Shown here in pieces: positions 1 through 7,150 of a stretch of DNA of 64,000 nucleotides. This DNA is from RYN-230 sp963723595 (GTDB lineage: Bacteria > Actinomycetota > Actinomycetes > Streptosporangiales > Streptosporangiaceae). The stretch spans positions 558,001-622,000 of the forward strand of contig CAVRRQ010000006.1 of assembly GCA_963723595.1 (NCBI GenBank). The letters are read 5' to 3'. The stretch's first letter is position 1; each line of letters opens with the position of its first letter. Position numbers and translations under genes: made by a program. Below the pieces are notes generated by a model. That model did not search any database and was not told where the DNA came from. It was given only the letters and a program-made list of their open reading frames with translations.

Positions 1-1
1 T

Positions 2-901
2 GATGTACTGGATGTCCGTGATCTGCGGATGCGGTACGGCAAAACCGACGTGCTCAACGGGGTCAGCTTCGCCGCGCACCGCGGTGAGGTGCTCGTCCTG
101 CTCGGGCCGAACGGGGCAGGCAAGACCACCACGATCGAGATCCTCGAGGGGTTCCGGATGCGTTCCGCGGGCGAGGTCAGCGTGCTCGGCACCGACCCCG
201 CGCACGGCGGCGAGGCCTGGCGGGCGAGGACCGGCGTCGTGCTGCAGTCCTGGCGTGACCACGCGAAATGGCAGGTCCGCGAGCTGCTCGCGCAACTGGG
301 CCGCTACTACGCGCCGTACTCCACGCCGGGCGTCACGCGCCCCTGGGACGTGGATGACCTGATCGAGACAGTCGGGCTGACCCCGCACGCGCGCAAGCGG
401 GTGCGTAACCTGTCCGGCGGGCAGCGGCGCCGCCTCGACGTGGCGATCGGCATCGTGGGGCGGCCCGAGCTGCTGTTCCTCGACGAGCCGACGGCCGGCT
501 TCGACCCCGAGGCCAGACGCGACTTCCATGACGTCGTGCACCGGCTCACCGACCGGGAGCAGGCCACGATCCTGCTCACCACGCACGACCTGGACGAGGC
601 GGAGCGGCTGGCGGATCGCATCCTGATCCTGGCCGGCGGCACGATCATCGCGGACGGCTCCGCCGAGGAACTGTCCCGCGCGATGTCGGGCCAGTCCGAG
701 GTGCGCTGGAGCCGGGACGGGCAGCGGTTCGTGCACGCGGCGGACGACGCGACGGCGTTCGTCAGGGAGCTGTTCCGCCAGTACGGCGAGTCGGTCGAGG
801 ATCTGGAGGTGCGCCGGGCCAGCCTGGAGGACACGTACATGGCACTGGTCCGCCAGGCGGAGCGCGGTGTGCCGCCGAAGTTGACGGTGGTGGCGGCATG
901 A
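2..901 (+). CDS. ABC transporter ATP-binding protein, 5' end outside window
   Basis: This is the ATPase of a drug- or lipid-type ABC exporter that powers the permease encoded next. The frame is open to the first base, and residues before the first ATG at 29 (LDVRDLRMRYG) are already typical of the fold, so the true start lies upstream. Walker A GPNGAGKTT, signature LSGGQRRR, Walker B LLFLDEPTAGFDP and the switch histidine in TTHDLDEAE are all present and in order. The last quarter is the usual regulatory tail of the DrrA/CcmA-like family. The stop overlaps the permease start by four bases (ATGA), so the two are translationally coupled. The substrate cannot be read from the sequence. Confidence 0.93.
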   Translation, partial: DVLDVRDLRMRYGKTDVLNGVSFAAHRGEVLVLLGPNGAGKTTTIEILEGFRMRSAGEVSVLGTDPAHGGEAWRARTGVVLQSWRDHAKWQVRELLAQLGRYYAPYSTPGVTRPWDVDDLIETVGLTPHARKRVRNLSGGQRRRLDVAIGIVGRPELLFLDEPTAGFDPEARRDFHDVVHRLTDREQATILLTTHDLDEAERLADRILILAGGTIIADGSAEELSRAMSGQSEVRWSRDGQRFVHAADDATAFVRELFRQYGESVEDLEVRRASLEDTYMALVRQAERGVPPKLTVVAA

Positions 902-1749
902 ACCCCACGCTGGTGGCGGCGCGAGCGGGACTGTCCCGTGGCTGGATCGAGTTCAGGCAGACCCTGACCACGCCGGGTGACCTGATCTCGATCCTGATCA
1001 CGACCGGCGGCTTCCTGGCCGTGATGATCTGGACCCGGCACACGCACGTGCCCGGGACGGGCTTCTCGCTGGGCACCACGATGCTGGTCAGCGTGCTCGG
1101 CCTGAACGTCGTGGTGTACGGATTCATCAGAATGGGCGACCTGCTCGTGACCGAGCGCGAGGACGGCACGCTGCTGCGGGCCAAGGCCATCCCGAACGGC
1201 ATGCTCGGCTACCTGCTGGGCAAGGTCGTCAACATCTCCGGGCAGATAGCGTTCGTGGTCGCGATCACGCTGCTCACCGGCGCTTTCCTGTTCACCGGCC
1301 TGGGGATCGGAAGCCCCGGCAGCTGGCTGACGCTGGCCTGGGTGCTCGTGCTCGGGCTGCTCGCCACGTTGCCGCTAGGCGCCGTGCTCGGGTCGCTGTT
1401 TGAAAGCCAGCGCAGCGCCGGAGGGCCGATGCTGCTGCTGCTGGCCGGACTGGCCGCGATCTCCGGCATCTTCTACCCGATCAGGCACCTGCCGGTGTTC
1501 CTGCAATGGACCGGGCAGCTGTTCCCGGTGTACTGGCTGGGGCTGGGGATGCGCTCTGCGCTGCTGCCGAACGCGATGTCGGCGGTGGAGATCGGACACT
1601 CGTGGCGGCACCTGGCCACGTTCGGCGTCCTGTCCGTGTGGGCAGTCGCCGGGCTCGTGCTGGCGCCGGTCGTGCTGCGGCGGATGGCGCGCCGCGAGTC
1701 CGGCTCGAACGTCGCGGCCCGCCGCGAGAAAGTGATGCGGGGAATATGA
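898..1749 (+). CDS. ABC-2 type transporter permease
   Basis: This 283-residue membrane subunit pairs with the upstream ATPase. It has an N-terminal cytoplasmic segment, a first membrane helix near residues 30-45, then about five more hydrophobic helices. The conserved cytoplasmic stretch ERHDGTL-like (TEREDGTLLRAKAIP) and the FYPIRHLP re-entrant loop are typical of the ABC-2/DrrB family. It ends in a basic tail. It overlaps both neighbours by four bases (ATGA at each junction), making a tight three-gene operon with an ATPase and a small regulator. Function as an exporter is inferred from family and context. Confidence 0.92.
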   Translation: MNPTLVAARAGLSRGWIEFRQTLTTPGDLISILITTGGFLAVMIWTRHTHVPGTGFSLGTTMLVSVLGLNVVVYGFIRMGDLLVTEREDGTLLRAKAIPNGMLGYLLGKVVNISGQIAFVVAITLLTGAFLFTGLGIGSPGSWLTLAWVLVLGLLATLPLGAVLGSLFESQRSAGGPMLLLLAGLAAISGIFYPIRHLPVFLQWTGQLFPVYWLGLGMRSALLPNAMSAVEIGHSWRHLATFGVLSVWAVAGLVLAPVVLRRMARRESGSNVAARREKVMRGI

Positions 1750-1985
1750 GCAGTGAGGTCATCTATAACCGGATCGCGATGCTGCGGGCCGAGCGCGGGA
1801 TCTCCCGGCGCGAGCTGGCCGACGCGCTCGGCGTGCACTACCAGACGGTCGGCTACCTCGAGCGCGGCGAGTACAGCCCGAGCCTGTACCTGGCGCTGCG
1901 GATCGCCGCGCACTTCGAGGTCCCGGTCGAGGTGATCTTTTCCGCCGAGCCGTTCCCCCGGCTAGGCACAGCCGCGACCGCCTAA
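1746..1985 (+). CDS. small XRE-family helix-turn-helix regulator
   Basis: A 79-residue protein made almost entirely of one HTH_3 domain: NRIAMLRAERGISRRELADA forms the first helices and HYQTVGYLERGEYSPSLYLA the recognition helix and following turn. The C-terminal VPVEVIFS segment is the dimer-strand seen in the short YozG/PF01381 group of regulators. The start codon overlaps the stop of the ABC permease (ATGA), so it probably reports on or controls this exporter operon. No ligand domain is present. A longer reading of the frame beginning at 1506 lies inside the permease and is not used. Confidence 0.88.
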   Translation: MSSEVIYNRIAMLRAERGISRRELADALGVHYQTVGYLERGEYSPSLYLALRIAAHFEVPVEVIFSAEPFPRLGTAATA

Positions 1986-2060
1986 CGACCGTCCAGTCGC
2001 GCCGGTTCTCCGCGGTCAAGCCCACTGACTTCGACGCCTGGCGCAAGGGCCTGGCCGGAC

Positions 2061-2252
2061 GTGGCGGACGAGCTGGCCGATGTCGCTATCTATCTGCTGT
2101 CACTGGCCCAGATGCTCGGCATTGACCTCCAGGACGCAGTCCAGGCCAAGCTGGCGAAGAACGCGGCCAGGAGCTACGAGTCGTTGCCCAACGGGACGTT
2201 GGTCAAGCTCCGCACGGCGTCGCCGGAGAAGCAAGGTTCCGCGGAACCGCTC
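2061..2252 (+). pseudogene. MazG-like pyrophosphohydrolase C-terminal remnant
   Basis: The first 50 codons of this frame (DELADVAIYLLSLAQMLGID, then AVQAKLAKNAARSYE) match the last helices of the small MazG/NTP-PPase family, including the DELADV metal-binding motif. The N-terminal half with its EExxE helix is missing, because no open frame precedes position 2061. The same frame runs without a stop into the ATPase gene below. That could be read as a fusion protein, but a good ribosome site and ATG at 2295 make the ATPase an independent gene, so this piece is best called a decayed fragment. Confidence 0.5.
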
Positions 2253-2294
2253 GCAGATCCGGATCGCGCAGGGGTCGGAGGGGATCGGGCAGCA

Positions 2295-2855
2295 ATGACC
2301 GTCCCGGAGGTCGATGCGCTCTGCTGGTCATCCGCGGCCTACTCCCGCCGGGTGGCCCGGCTGTCTCCCGGGGAGGCGGTGACCCCGCCGGACGGGAAAC
2401 TGGCGCGCATGCAGGAGTGGCCGCTGCGCAGCTACCTTGAGCTGCGGGCGCTGCCCGCGTGCGTGCGCTCCGCCCGGCTGCATGCCAAGAACATCCTCCG
2501 CGAGTGGCACATACGAGTACTAACAGACACAGTAGAACTGCTCGTCTCGGAGATCATCACCAATGCGGTACACGCATCGGCCAGTACCGGGAACCGGCGG
2601 CCCGGGACCGGCCCGTCACCGGCGGGCCAGTCACCGCGTGCGCCGTGGATCCGGTTCTGGCTCACCTCGGACCGCCGTAGCGTCCTCATCCAGGTATGGG
2701 ACGGCGACCGGCACCATCCGGTACCCCAGAACGCCAGGCTGGACGCGGAGGCCGGGCGGGGACTGCTGCTGGTCGAGACCCTGAGCGCCGAGTGGGGTTG
2801 CTACGTGCCGGACGGGCAGGACGGGAAGATCGTCTGGGCCGTCTGCGCCCAGTGA
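2295..2855 (+). CDS. anti-sigma-like ATP-binding protein (HATPase_c_2)
   Basis: A 186-residue serine-kinase/anti-sigma-type ATPase of the RsbW/SpoIIAB fold common in actinomycetes. The N-box is LLVSEIITNAVHAS, the G1 region is VWDGDRHHPV and the G2 loop is EAGRGLLLVETL. The N-terminal part (LPACVRSARLHAKNILREW) is the usual helix before the N-box. I chose the ATG at 2295 because GGAGGGG lies 11-17 bases upstream. An ATG at 2410 is also possible. An insert rich in Pro/Gly/Arg sits between the N-box helix and the next strand. It probably binds a sigma factor or an antagonist, but no partner gene is adjacent. Confidence 0.75.
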   Translation: MTVPEVDALCWSSAAYSRRVARLSPGEAVTPPDGKLARMQEWPLRSYLELRALPACVRSARLHAKNILREWHIRVLTDTVELLVSEIITNAVHASASTGNRRPGTGPSPAGQSPRAPWIRFWLTSDRRSVLIQVWDGDRHHPVPQNARLDAEAGRGLLLVETLSAEWGCYVPDGQDGKIVWAVCAQ

Positions 2856-2949
2856 GGTTCACGGCGTCCGTGCGCTGATCGCCTGGCCTCACCGCGCTAT
2901 GGGTTCTACGATCGCACTGACAGTAGATATCCGCTTACGAGGCGCATGC

Positions 2950-3939
2950 ATGTCCCCCCTCAATTCACGGGTCTGGCGGCGTTACGGCCAGTTACGCATT
3001 TACGTCTCCGCGGATACTGACCCGGTGGGATGGTTCGATCCGCGCACGGGCCGGTCCCAGCTCAGCCAGCCTGGCCTGCGGGATGAATTCTGGGCCGCGG
3101 TCCGCGCCGAATGCCAGCGGCTGCTAGCGGACGGGCACATCACGGAGCCGGCGCTTCCTCCTGAGGCCATCCCCGCTGCGCAGCAGCCGCCATCCCCCGT
3201 CACGCCCGTCAGCCAGCCCCCGGCCGGGGCGCCGGTGTCCGGGCCGCACGGGTCCGGGCCGCGGGCGCCCGGGCCGCACGGGTCCGGGCCGCACTGGGTG
3301 GTGCGTGACCCCGGCTGGGACGACCTGGCCCGCAACGAGCCCGGCGCGTCGGCCAGCGCCCGGGCCCGGGAACTGCGCCGCGAGCATCCGCTGCTGACCA
3401 GCGCGGCCGCCGTACTCGGGATTCGCACGCCGGCGCAGTCGTTCGCGGCAGGAGCCCGCGGCGAACGCACCGTAGGCCGCCAGCTCAGCCGGTGGGCCGC
3501 ACGGTATGGCTGGCATGTCCTGCACGCCGTGCCGGTCGGCCTGCGCGGGACCGACATCGACCATGTCGTCATCGGCCCGTTCGGCGTGGTGACCGTGAAC
3601 ACCAAGACCACCGGGACGGTGGTCTGGGTCGGCGAATATGGCCTGACCGTCGGCGGGAAGTCCGTCGACTACCTGCGGAAGTCACGCGGTGAGGCGGCCC
3701 GCGCGGGACGGTTACTGAACCGGGCCACCGGCCTGAGCGTGCCGGTCCAGCCGGCCATCGTGTTCGTCGGAGCCCGCCGGGTCAGTGTCCGCCGGGGTGG
3801 CCCGGCCGACGTCGCCGTGCTCCCGTCGCCCCGGGCGCTGCGCCAGTGGTTGCGCAAGCAGCCGCCGGTGCTGGAACCCGGCCAGGTGGATGCGATCTAT
3901 GCGGCGGCCCGCAGGCCCGCGAGCTGGCAGAGCCGGTAG
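2950..3939 (+). CDS. NERD domain protein
   Basis: About 329 residues. The N-terminal 90 residues form an unassigned actinomycete domain (WRRYGQLRIYV, GWFDPRTG). Then comes a low-complexity Pro/Gly linker with GPHGSG repeated twice. The C-terminal half is a NERD (nuclease-related) domain, with GARGERTVGRQL, then GTDIDHVVIGPFGVVTVNTK, carrying the acidic and lysine residues of the restriction-nuclease-like core. NERD proteins are suspected DNA-processing nucleases, but their substrates are unknown. The start at 2950 is chosen over an earlier in-frame start at 2899 because the protein family begins MSPLNSRVW-like, though no strong ribosome site is visible. Confidence 0.8.
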   Translation: MSPLNSRVWRRYGQLRIYVSADTDPVGWFDPRTGRSQLSQPGLRDEFWAAVRAECQRLLADGHITEPALPPEAIPAAQQPPSPVTPVSQPPAGAPVSGPHGSGPRAPGPHGSGPHWVVRDPGWDDLARNEPGASASARARELRREHPLLTSAAAVLGIRTPAQSFAAGARGERTVGRQLSRWAARYGWHVLHAVPVGLRGTDIDHVVIGPFGVVTVNTKTTGTVVWVGEYGLTVGGKSVDYLRKSRGEAARAGRLLNRATGLSVPVQPAIVFVGARRVSVRRGGPADVAVLPSPRALRQWLRKQPPVLEPGQVDAIYAAARRPASWQSR

Positions 3940-3956
3940 CCGCGGCGGGCAGGCGT

Positions 3957-4427
3957 TTACGCCGATGCGCAGCCTGGGACGTGGCCTTCGGTGGTGATGG
4001 CGCCGCACCCGGGGCACACCAGGTGGGCGTAGCACGCGGCCTCGCCGCCTTCGGCGGATTCCTCGGTGACCTGGCGCCGGAGCAGCCGGGCGAGGACCGC
4101 GGCCTGGCTGTGGCCGGTATCCCTGGTGGCGGTGAGCAGCGTGACTGGACCGGCGGCCGCCAGGGCGGCCAGGTGTTCGAGGGCGGCCCGGGCCGCGCCC
4201 TGCGAGAGTTCCTGCGTGTAGCGGCGGCAGAACTCGTCGAACTTCGCCGGGTCATGGCCGTACCAGGTGCGGAGTTCGCTGGAGGGGGCCACGTCCTTGG
4301 CCCATTCGCCCAGCCCGGCCGCGTCCTTGCGGAGCCCGCGCGGCCAGAGCCTGTCCACCAGCACGCGGGTTCCGTCCTGGGGCTCAGGCGGGTCGTACAC
4401 CCGGCGAACCCGGATGCCTGGAGTCAT
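3957..4427 (-). CDS. DUF488 family protein with cysteine-rich tail
   Basis: A 156-residue protein. The body is a DUF488 domain, shown by VRRVYDPPEPQDGTRVLVDR and LWPRGLRKD near the N-terminus and RTWYGHDPAKFDEFCRRY in the middle. DUF488 proteins are uncharacterised and often annotated as small stress or nucleotide-related proteins. After the domain a 35-residue extension carries CYAHLVCPGCG and a final GCASA, a CxxxxxCxxC pattern that could hold a metal. It faces the NERD gene tail to tail with only 17 bases between the stops, so the two operons converge here. Confidence 0.85.
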   Translation of the reverse strand: MTPGIRVRRVYDPPEPQDGTRVLVDRLWPRGLRKDAAGLGEWAKDVAPSSELRTWYGHDPAKFDEFCRRYTQELSQGAARAALEHLAALAAAGPVTLLTATRDTGHSQAAVLARLLRRQVTEESAEGGEAACYAHLVCPGCGAITTEGHVPGCASA

Positions 4428-4479
4428 GGCCGGATCCTCCCCTCGGCGTTCACCTCATGCCATCATGCGGCAGGCTCCG

Positions 4480-4528
4480 CAGGGGGCAGGGGGCAGGGGG
4501 CAGGGGGCAGGGGGCAGGGGGCAGGGGG
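4480..4528. repeat. seven tandem copies of CAGGGGG
   Basis: A heptanucleotide CAGGGGG is repeated seven times without error, then decays into AGGGGCAGGG. Seven runs of five guanines separated by CA can form stacked G-quadruplexes. It lies just upstream of the DUF488 start on the minus strand (4427) and 190-240 bases before the next plus-strand gene. Copy number may vary between strains or be miscounted in assembly. Confidence 0.9.
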
Positions 4529-4723
4529 AGGGGCAGGGTCATCCGGGCAGACGGTAGGGGCGGCTGACGCCACCGGGTGACGCCGGCGGGGCGCCCGTTA
4601 TCTGAAGTAAATGGTCTCCGGGTTTATCACGGCATCCGTCCCGGGCGGCCTGTCACGTTCGGTCGCCGGGTGGCCCGGGAAGACTCATGGCGTCGGAGAT
4701 TCGCGGCGGATCGGGGAAGACGG

Positions 4724-5245
4724 ATGAATGCGTCCCTGCTGGCGGTGCTGAACGACGCTGAGCGGCAACTGGTGGCCGAGACGGAGCAGCCCAAGCTCGC
4801 TGAGCTTGACGAGGATACGGCGATCGAGCTCGAAACCCGGGTCAGGCGCACGCGTAACAAGTACGTCGGCCAGTACCGGCGCGGTGCCAGTACGGCTGTG
4901 CCTGAGCACGGCGGCCGGGGTAAGGCCCGGCCGGAGAACAAGCGTGCGGCGCTGAAGGCTGAGGCGTTCGAGGAGAGCCTGGCGCGCGTGAGCCGCCGGG
5001 TCGCGACGCTGGCCCGGCGGGCCGCGGCGGAGTTGCGGGCGGAGCGGATCGCGGCCGCCCGGGCGGTGAAGGAAGGGCGCGGGCCTGGTGGGCGGGGGGC
5101 GGGGACTGCGCCGGGGCGGACGGGGCCTTCCATCACGGGTGAGCCGACCGGGGACCGGGCGCTGCGGTCACCGGCGAGCGAGAAGCGGCGGGCTGGGACC
5201 CTGGCCCTGGGCGCACGGCGGCAGGCGAAGCGCGACAGCCGCTAG
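4724..5245 (+). CDS. conserved basic hypothetical protein
   Basis: A 173-residue, Arg/Lys-rich, mostly helical protein found widely in actinomycetes but without a known role. The opening MNASLLAVLNDAERQLVAET and the RVRRTRNKYVGQYRRGAS segment are the most conserved parts. The C-terminal third is Gly/Arg-rich and probably disordered, ending RRQAKRDSR. The start at 4724 is supported by GGGGAAG six bases upstream. A longer frame opening at 4577 lacks a ribosome site. The charge suggests nucleic-acid or ribosome association, but that is only inference. Confidence 0.65.
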   Translation: MNASLLAVLNDAERQLVAETEQPKLAELDEDTAIELETRVRRTRNKYVGQYRRGASTAVPEHGGRGKARPENKRAALKAEAFEESLARVSRRVATLARRAAAELRAERIAAARAVKEGRGPGGRGAGTAPGRTGPSITGEPTGDRALRSPASEKRRAGTLALGARRQAKRDSR

Positions 5246-5320
5246 TGCGCTCGCCGCGGGCCGTGCCTCGCCGTCGCGTGCGCGCACCGGTCCGGGAACG
5301 TGCTGGTGACGTGCTCGCCC

Positions 5321-5349
5321 TTGACAGCGTTCGCTGGCCGGTTTACATA
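5321..5349 (+). promoter_or_regulatory. candidate sigma-70 promoter of the arabinofuranosidase gene
   Basis: A perfect TTGACA is followed 17 bases later by TACATA, a weak match to the -10 consensus. The next 20 bases hold a palindromic operator, and the gene starts about 100 bases further on. Confidence 0.5.
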
Positions 5350-5366
5350 GGGGTAACAAGGCAGGT

Positions 5367-5380
5367 TGTTAGCGTTAACA
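5367..5380. promoter_or_regulatory. LacI-family type operator
   Basis: TGTTAGCGTTAACA is a near-perfect inverted repeat with a central CG and one mismatch between arms. It fits the TGTTAGCG-CTAACA class used by actinobacterial LacI repressors of plant-sugar genes. It sits just downstream of the putative -10, where a repressor would block transcription. No LacI gene is in this window. Confidence 0.6.
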
Positions 5381-5452
5381 CATAGCGTAAGCGCCCAGCC
5401 TGGCATCCGTGGCGTCATCAACCCCCACTAGCCGGGACGGAGATTGGTCCTG

Positions 5453-6973
5453 ATGAGACTTCTAACTCTGAGAAAAGCGCTGTGGTGTGCGGTTACCGCA
5501 GCAGCCCTCGTCCTCACCGCCTTAGCCGCCACGTCTGTCCCGGCGGGGGCGGCCCAGGTCGCCTCCTCGTCTTCCTCCTCGTCCTCGTCCTCGTCCGCGC
5601 GGCCGTGCAACATCTACGCCGCCGGCGGCACTCCCTGTGTGGCCGCGTACAGCACGGTGCGGGCGCTGTACCGCGCTTACCGCGGCCCGCTCTACCGGGT
5701 CACCCGCGCGTCAGACGGCGCGACAGCCAGCATCGGCACGCGGAGGGACGGCTACGCCGCCGCCGCCGCCCAGGACTCGTTCTGCGCGGGCACGGTCTGC
5801 ACGATCACCAGGATTTACGACCAGAGCGGCTACCACAACGATCTCGGCGTCGGGCCGATCGGCGGGAACGGCGGGCCGGATGCCGCCGCGATCGCCAACG
5901 CGCTGCCGGTGAAGGTCGGCGGCCACCCGGTCTACGCGGTCTCCGTGCAGGCCGGCGTGGGGTACCGCAACGACGTCACGAACGGTGTCGCGACCGGAAG
6001 CCAGCCGCAGGGCGCGTACATGGTCACCAGCGGCACGCACGTGGACAGTCTCTGCTGCTATGACTTCGGCAACGCCGAGACGTCGGGCACCGACACCGGC
6101 AACGGCCACATGGACGCGATCAACTTCGGCACCGAGTGCTGGTTCACGCCGTGTACCGGATCCGGGCCCTGGGTCCAGGCGGACCTGGAGAACGGCCTGT
6201 TCGCCGGCGGCAACGGCGCCAACCCGGCCAACAAGGGCAACTCCGCCGCGTTCGTCACCGCCATGGTGAACAACAACGGCACCACGACGTACGCGATCAA
6301 GGACGCCAACGCCCAGTCGGGCGGCCTGGCCACCGAGTACAGCGGGCCGCTCCCGGACATCGGCGGGTACACCCCGATGCACCAGGAGGGCGCCGTCATC
6401 CTGGGCACCGGCGGCGACAATAGCAACGGATCCGACGGCTCGTTCTTCGAGGGCGTCCTGACCGCCGGCTACCCGTCCGCCGCGACCGACAACGCGGTCC
6501 AGGCCAATGTCGTCGCGGCCGGCTACCAGCAGGTCAGCAGCGGCTTCCCGGTGACCGGCACCGCCTACACCATCACCAACGTCAACAGCGGCAAGCTCGT
6601 GGAGCCGGCCGGCTGCGGCACCGCCAACGGCACCGGCATCGAGCTGTGGTCCGCGCGCGGCAACACCTGCCAGCAATGGAAGTTCTCCAGCGCGGGCCAC
6701 GGCCACTACACCATCACCAACGTCAACAGCGGCACGGTCCTCGACTCGGTGAACTGCGGGATGTTCGACGGCACCCTCACCGACCTGTGGTCCTCGCTCG
6801 GCAACCTCTGCCAGGAATGGGACGTCACCCCGGCAGGCAGCCACTACACCATCAGCAACGTCGCCAACGGCATGGTCCTGGATGCCGTGGACTGCGAAAC
6901 CGCTGACGGGACGGTGGTCCGCCAGTGGGCCCAGCTCGACAACACCTGCCAGCAATGGGACATCACACCCTGA
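5453..6973 (+). CDS. secreted GH54 alpha-L-arabinofuranosidase with ricin-type lectin domain
   Basis: Removes arabinofuranosyl side chains from arabinan or arabinoxylan outside the cell. A 35-residue Sec signal peptide (basic MRLLTLRK, long Ala/Val/Leu core, PAGA cleavage area) is followed by a serine run and the GH54 catalytic domain, beginning PCNIYAAGGTPCVAAYST. By family comparison the nucleophile is Glu246 in DLENGLF and the acid/base is Asp322 in GTGGDNSN. The 76-residue gap matches the Aspergillus enzyme. Most GH54 enzymes end in a CBM42, but here the last 135 residues are a ricin-type beta-trefoil with QxW repeats (CQQWKF, CQEWDV, CQQWDI). ATG 5453 is preferred, with GGAG 10 bases upstream. 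Confidence 0.93.
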   Translation: MRLLTLRKALWCAVTAAALVLTALAATSVPAGAAQVASSSSSSSSSSSARPCNIYAAGGTPCVAAYSTVRALYRAYRGPLYRVTRASDGATASIGTRRDGYAAAAAQDSFCAGTVCTITRIYDQSGYHNDLGVGPIGGNGGPDAAAIANALPVKVGGHPVYAVSVQAGVGYRNDVTNGVATGSQPQGAYMVTSGTHVDSLCCYDFGNAETSGTDTGNGHMDAINFGTECWFTPCTGSGPWVQADLENGLFAGGNGANPANKGNSAAFVTAMVNNNGTTTYAIKDANAQSGGLATEYSGPLPDIGGYTPMHQEGAVILGTGGDNSNGSDGSFFEGVLTAGYPSAATDNAVQANVVAAGYQQVSSGFPVTGTAYTITNVNSGKLVEPAGCGTANGTGIELWSARGNTCQQWKFSSAGHGHYTITNVNSGTVLDSVNCGMFDGTLTDLWSSLGNLCQEWDVTPAGSHYTISNVANGMVLDAVDCETADGTVVRQWAQLDNTCQQWDITP

Positions 6974-6993
6974 CCAGTCCCGCGTAACCGTGA

Positions 6994-7034
6994 GCCCGGG
7001 GCCGTCCGTGACAACCGTGCGGACGGCTCCGGGC
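6994..7034. terminator. strong stem-loop terminator after GH54 gene
   Basis: A 15-pair stem (GCCCGGGGCCGTCCG against CGGACGGCTCCGGGC, one G-T pair) closes an 11-base loop. It lies 20 bases past the GH54 stop and about 115 bases before the convergent gene end, so it may serve both. There is no U-tract, as is usual in actinomycetes. Confidence 0.8.
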
Positions 7035-7150
7035 CCTGACCTGCGTTCCGCGCATCGGCAGCCGCGTGGGCCGCGCAGGCGCCGAAGAACACGTGGTCAA
7101 GCGGCACCTGGGCGACCGGTAACCGAGGCTGGCGGCTGCCGGCGGTGGCG

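Noticed and set aside
4480..4528. CAGGGGG array as a CRISPR
   Set aside because: The unit is seven bases with no spacers and no cas genes are present.
5711..6955. Long minus-strand frame (414 codons) opposite the GH54 gene
   Set aside because: Val/Gly/Asp/Arg-rich translation with no domain; it exists only because third-position G/C bias of the real gene removes stops on the other strand.
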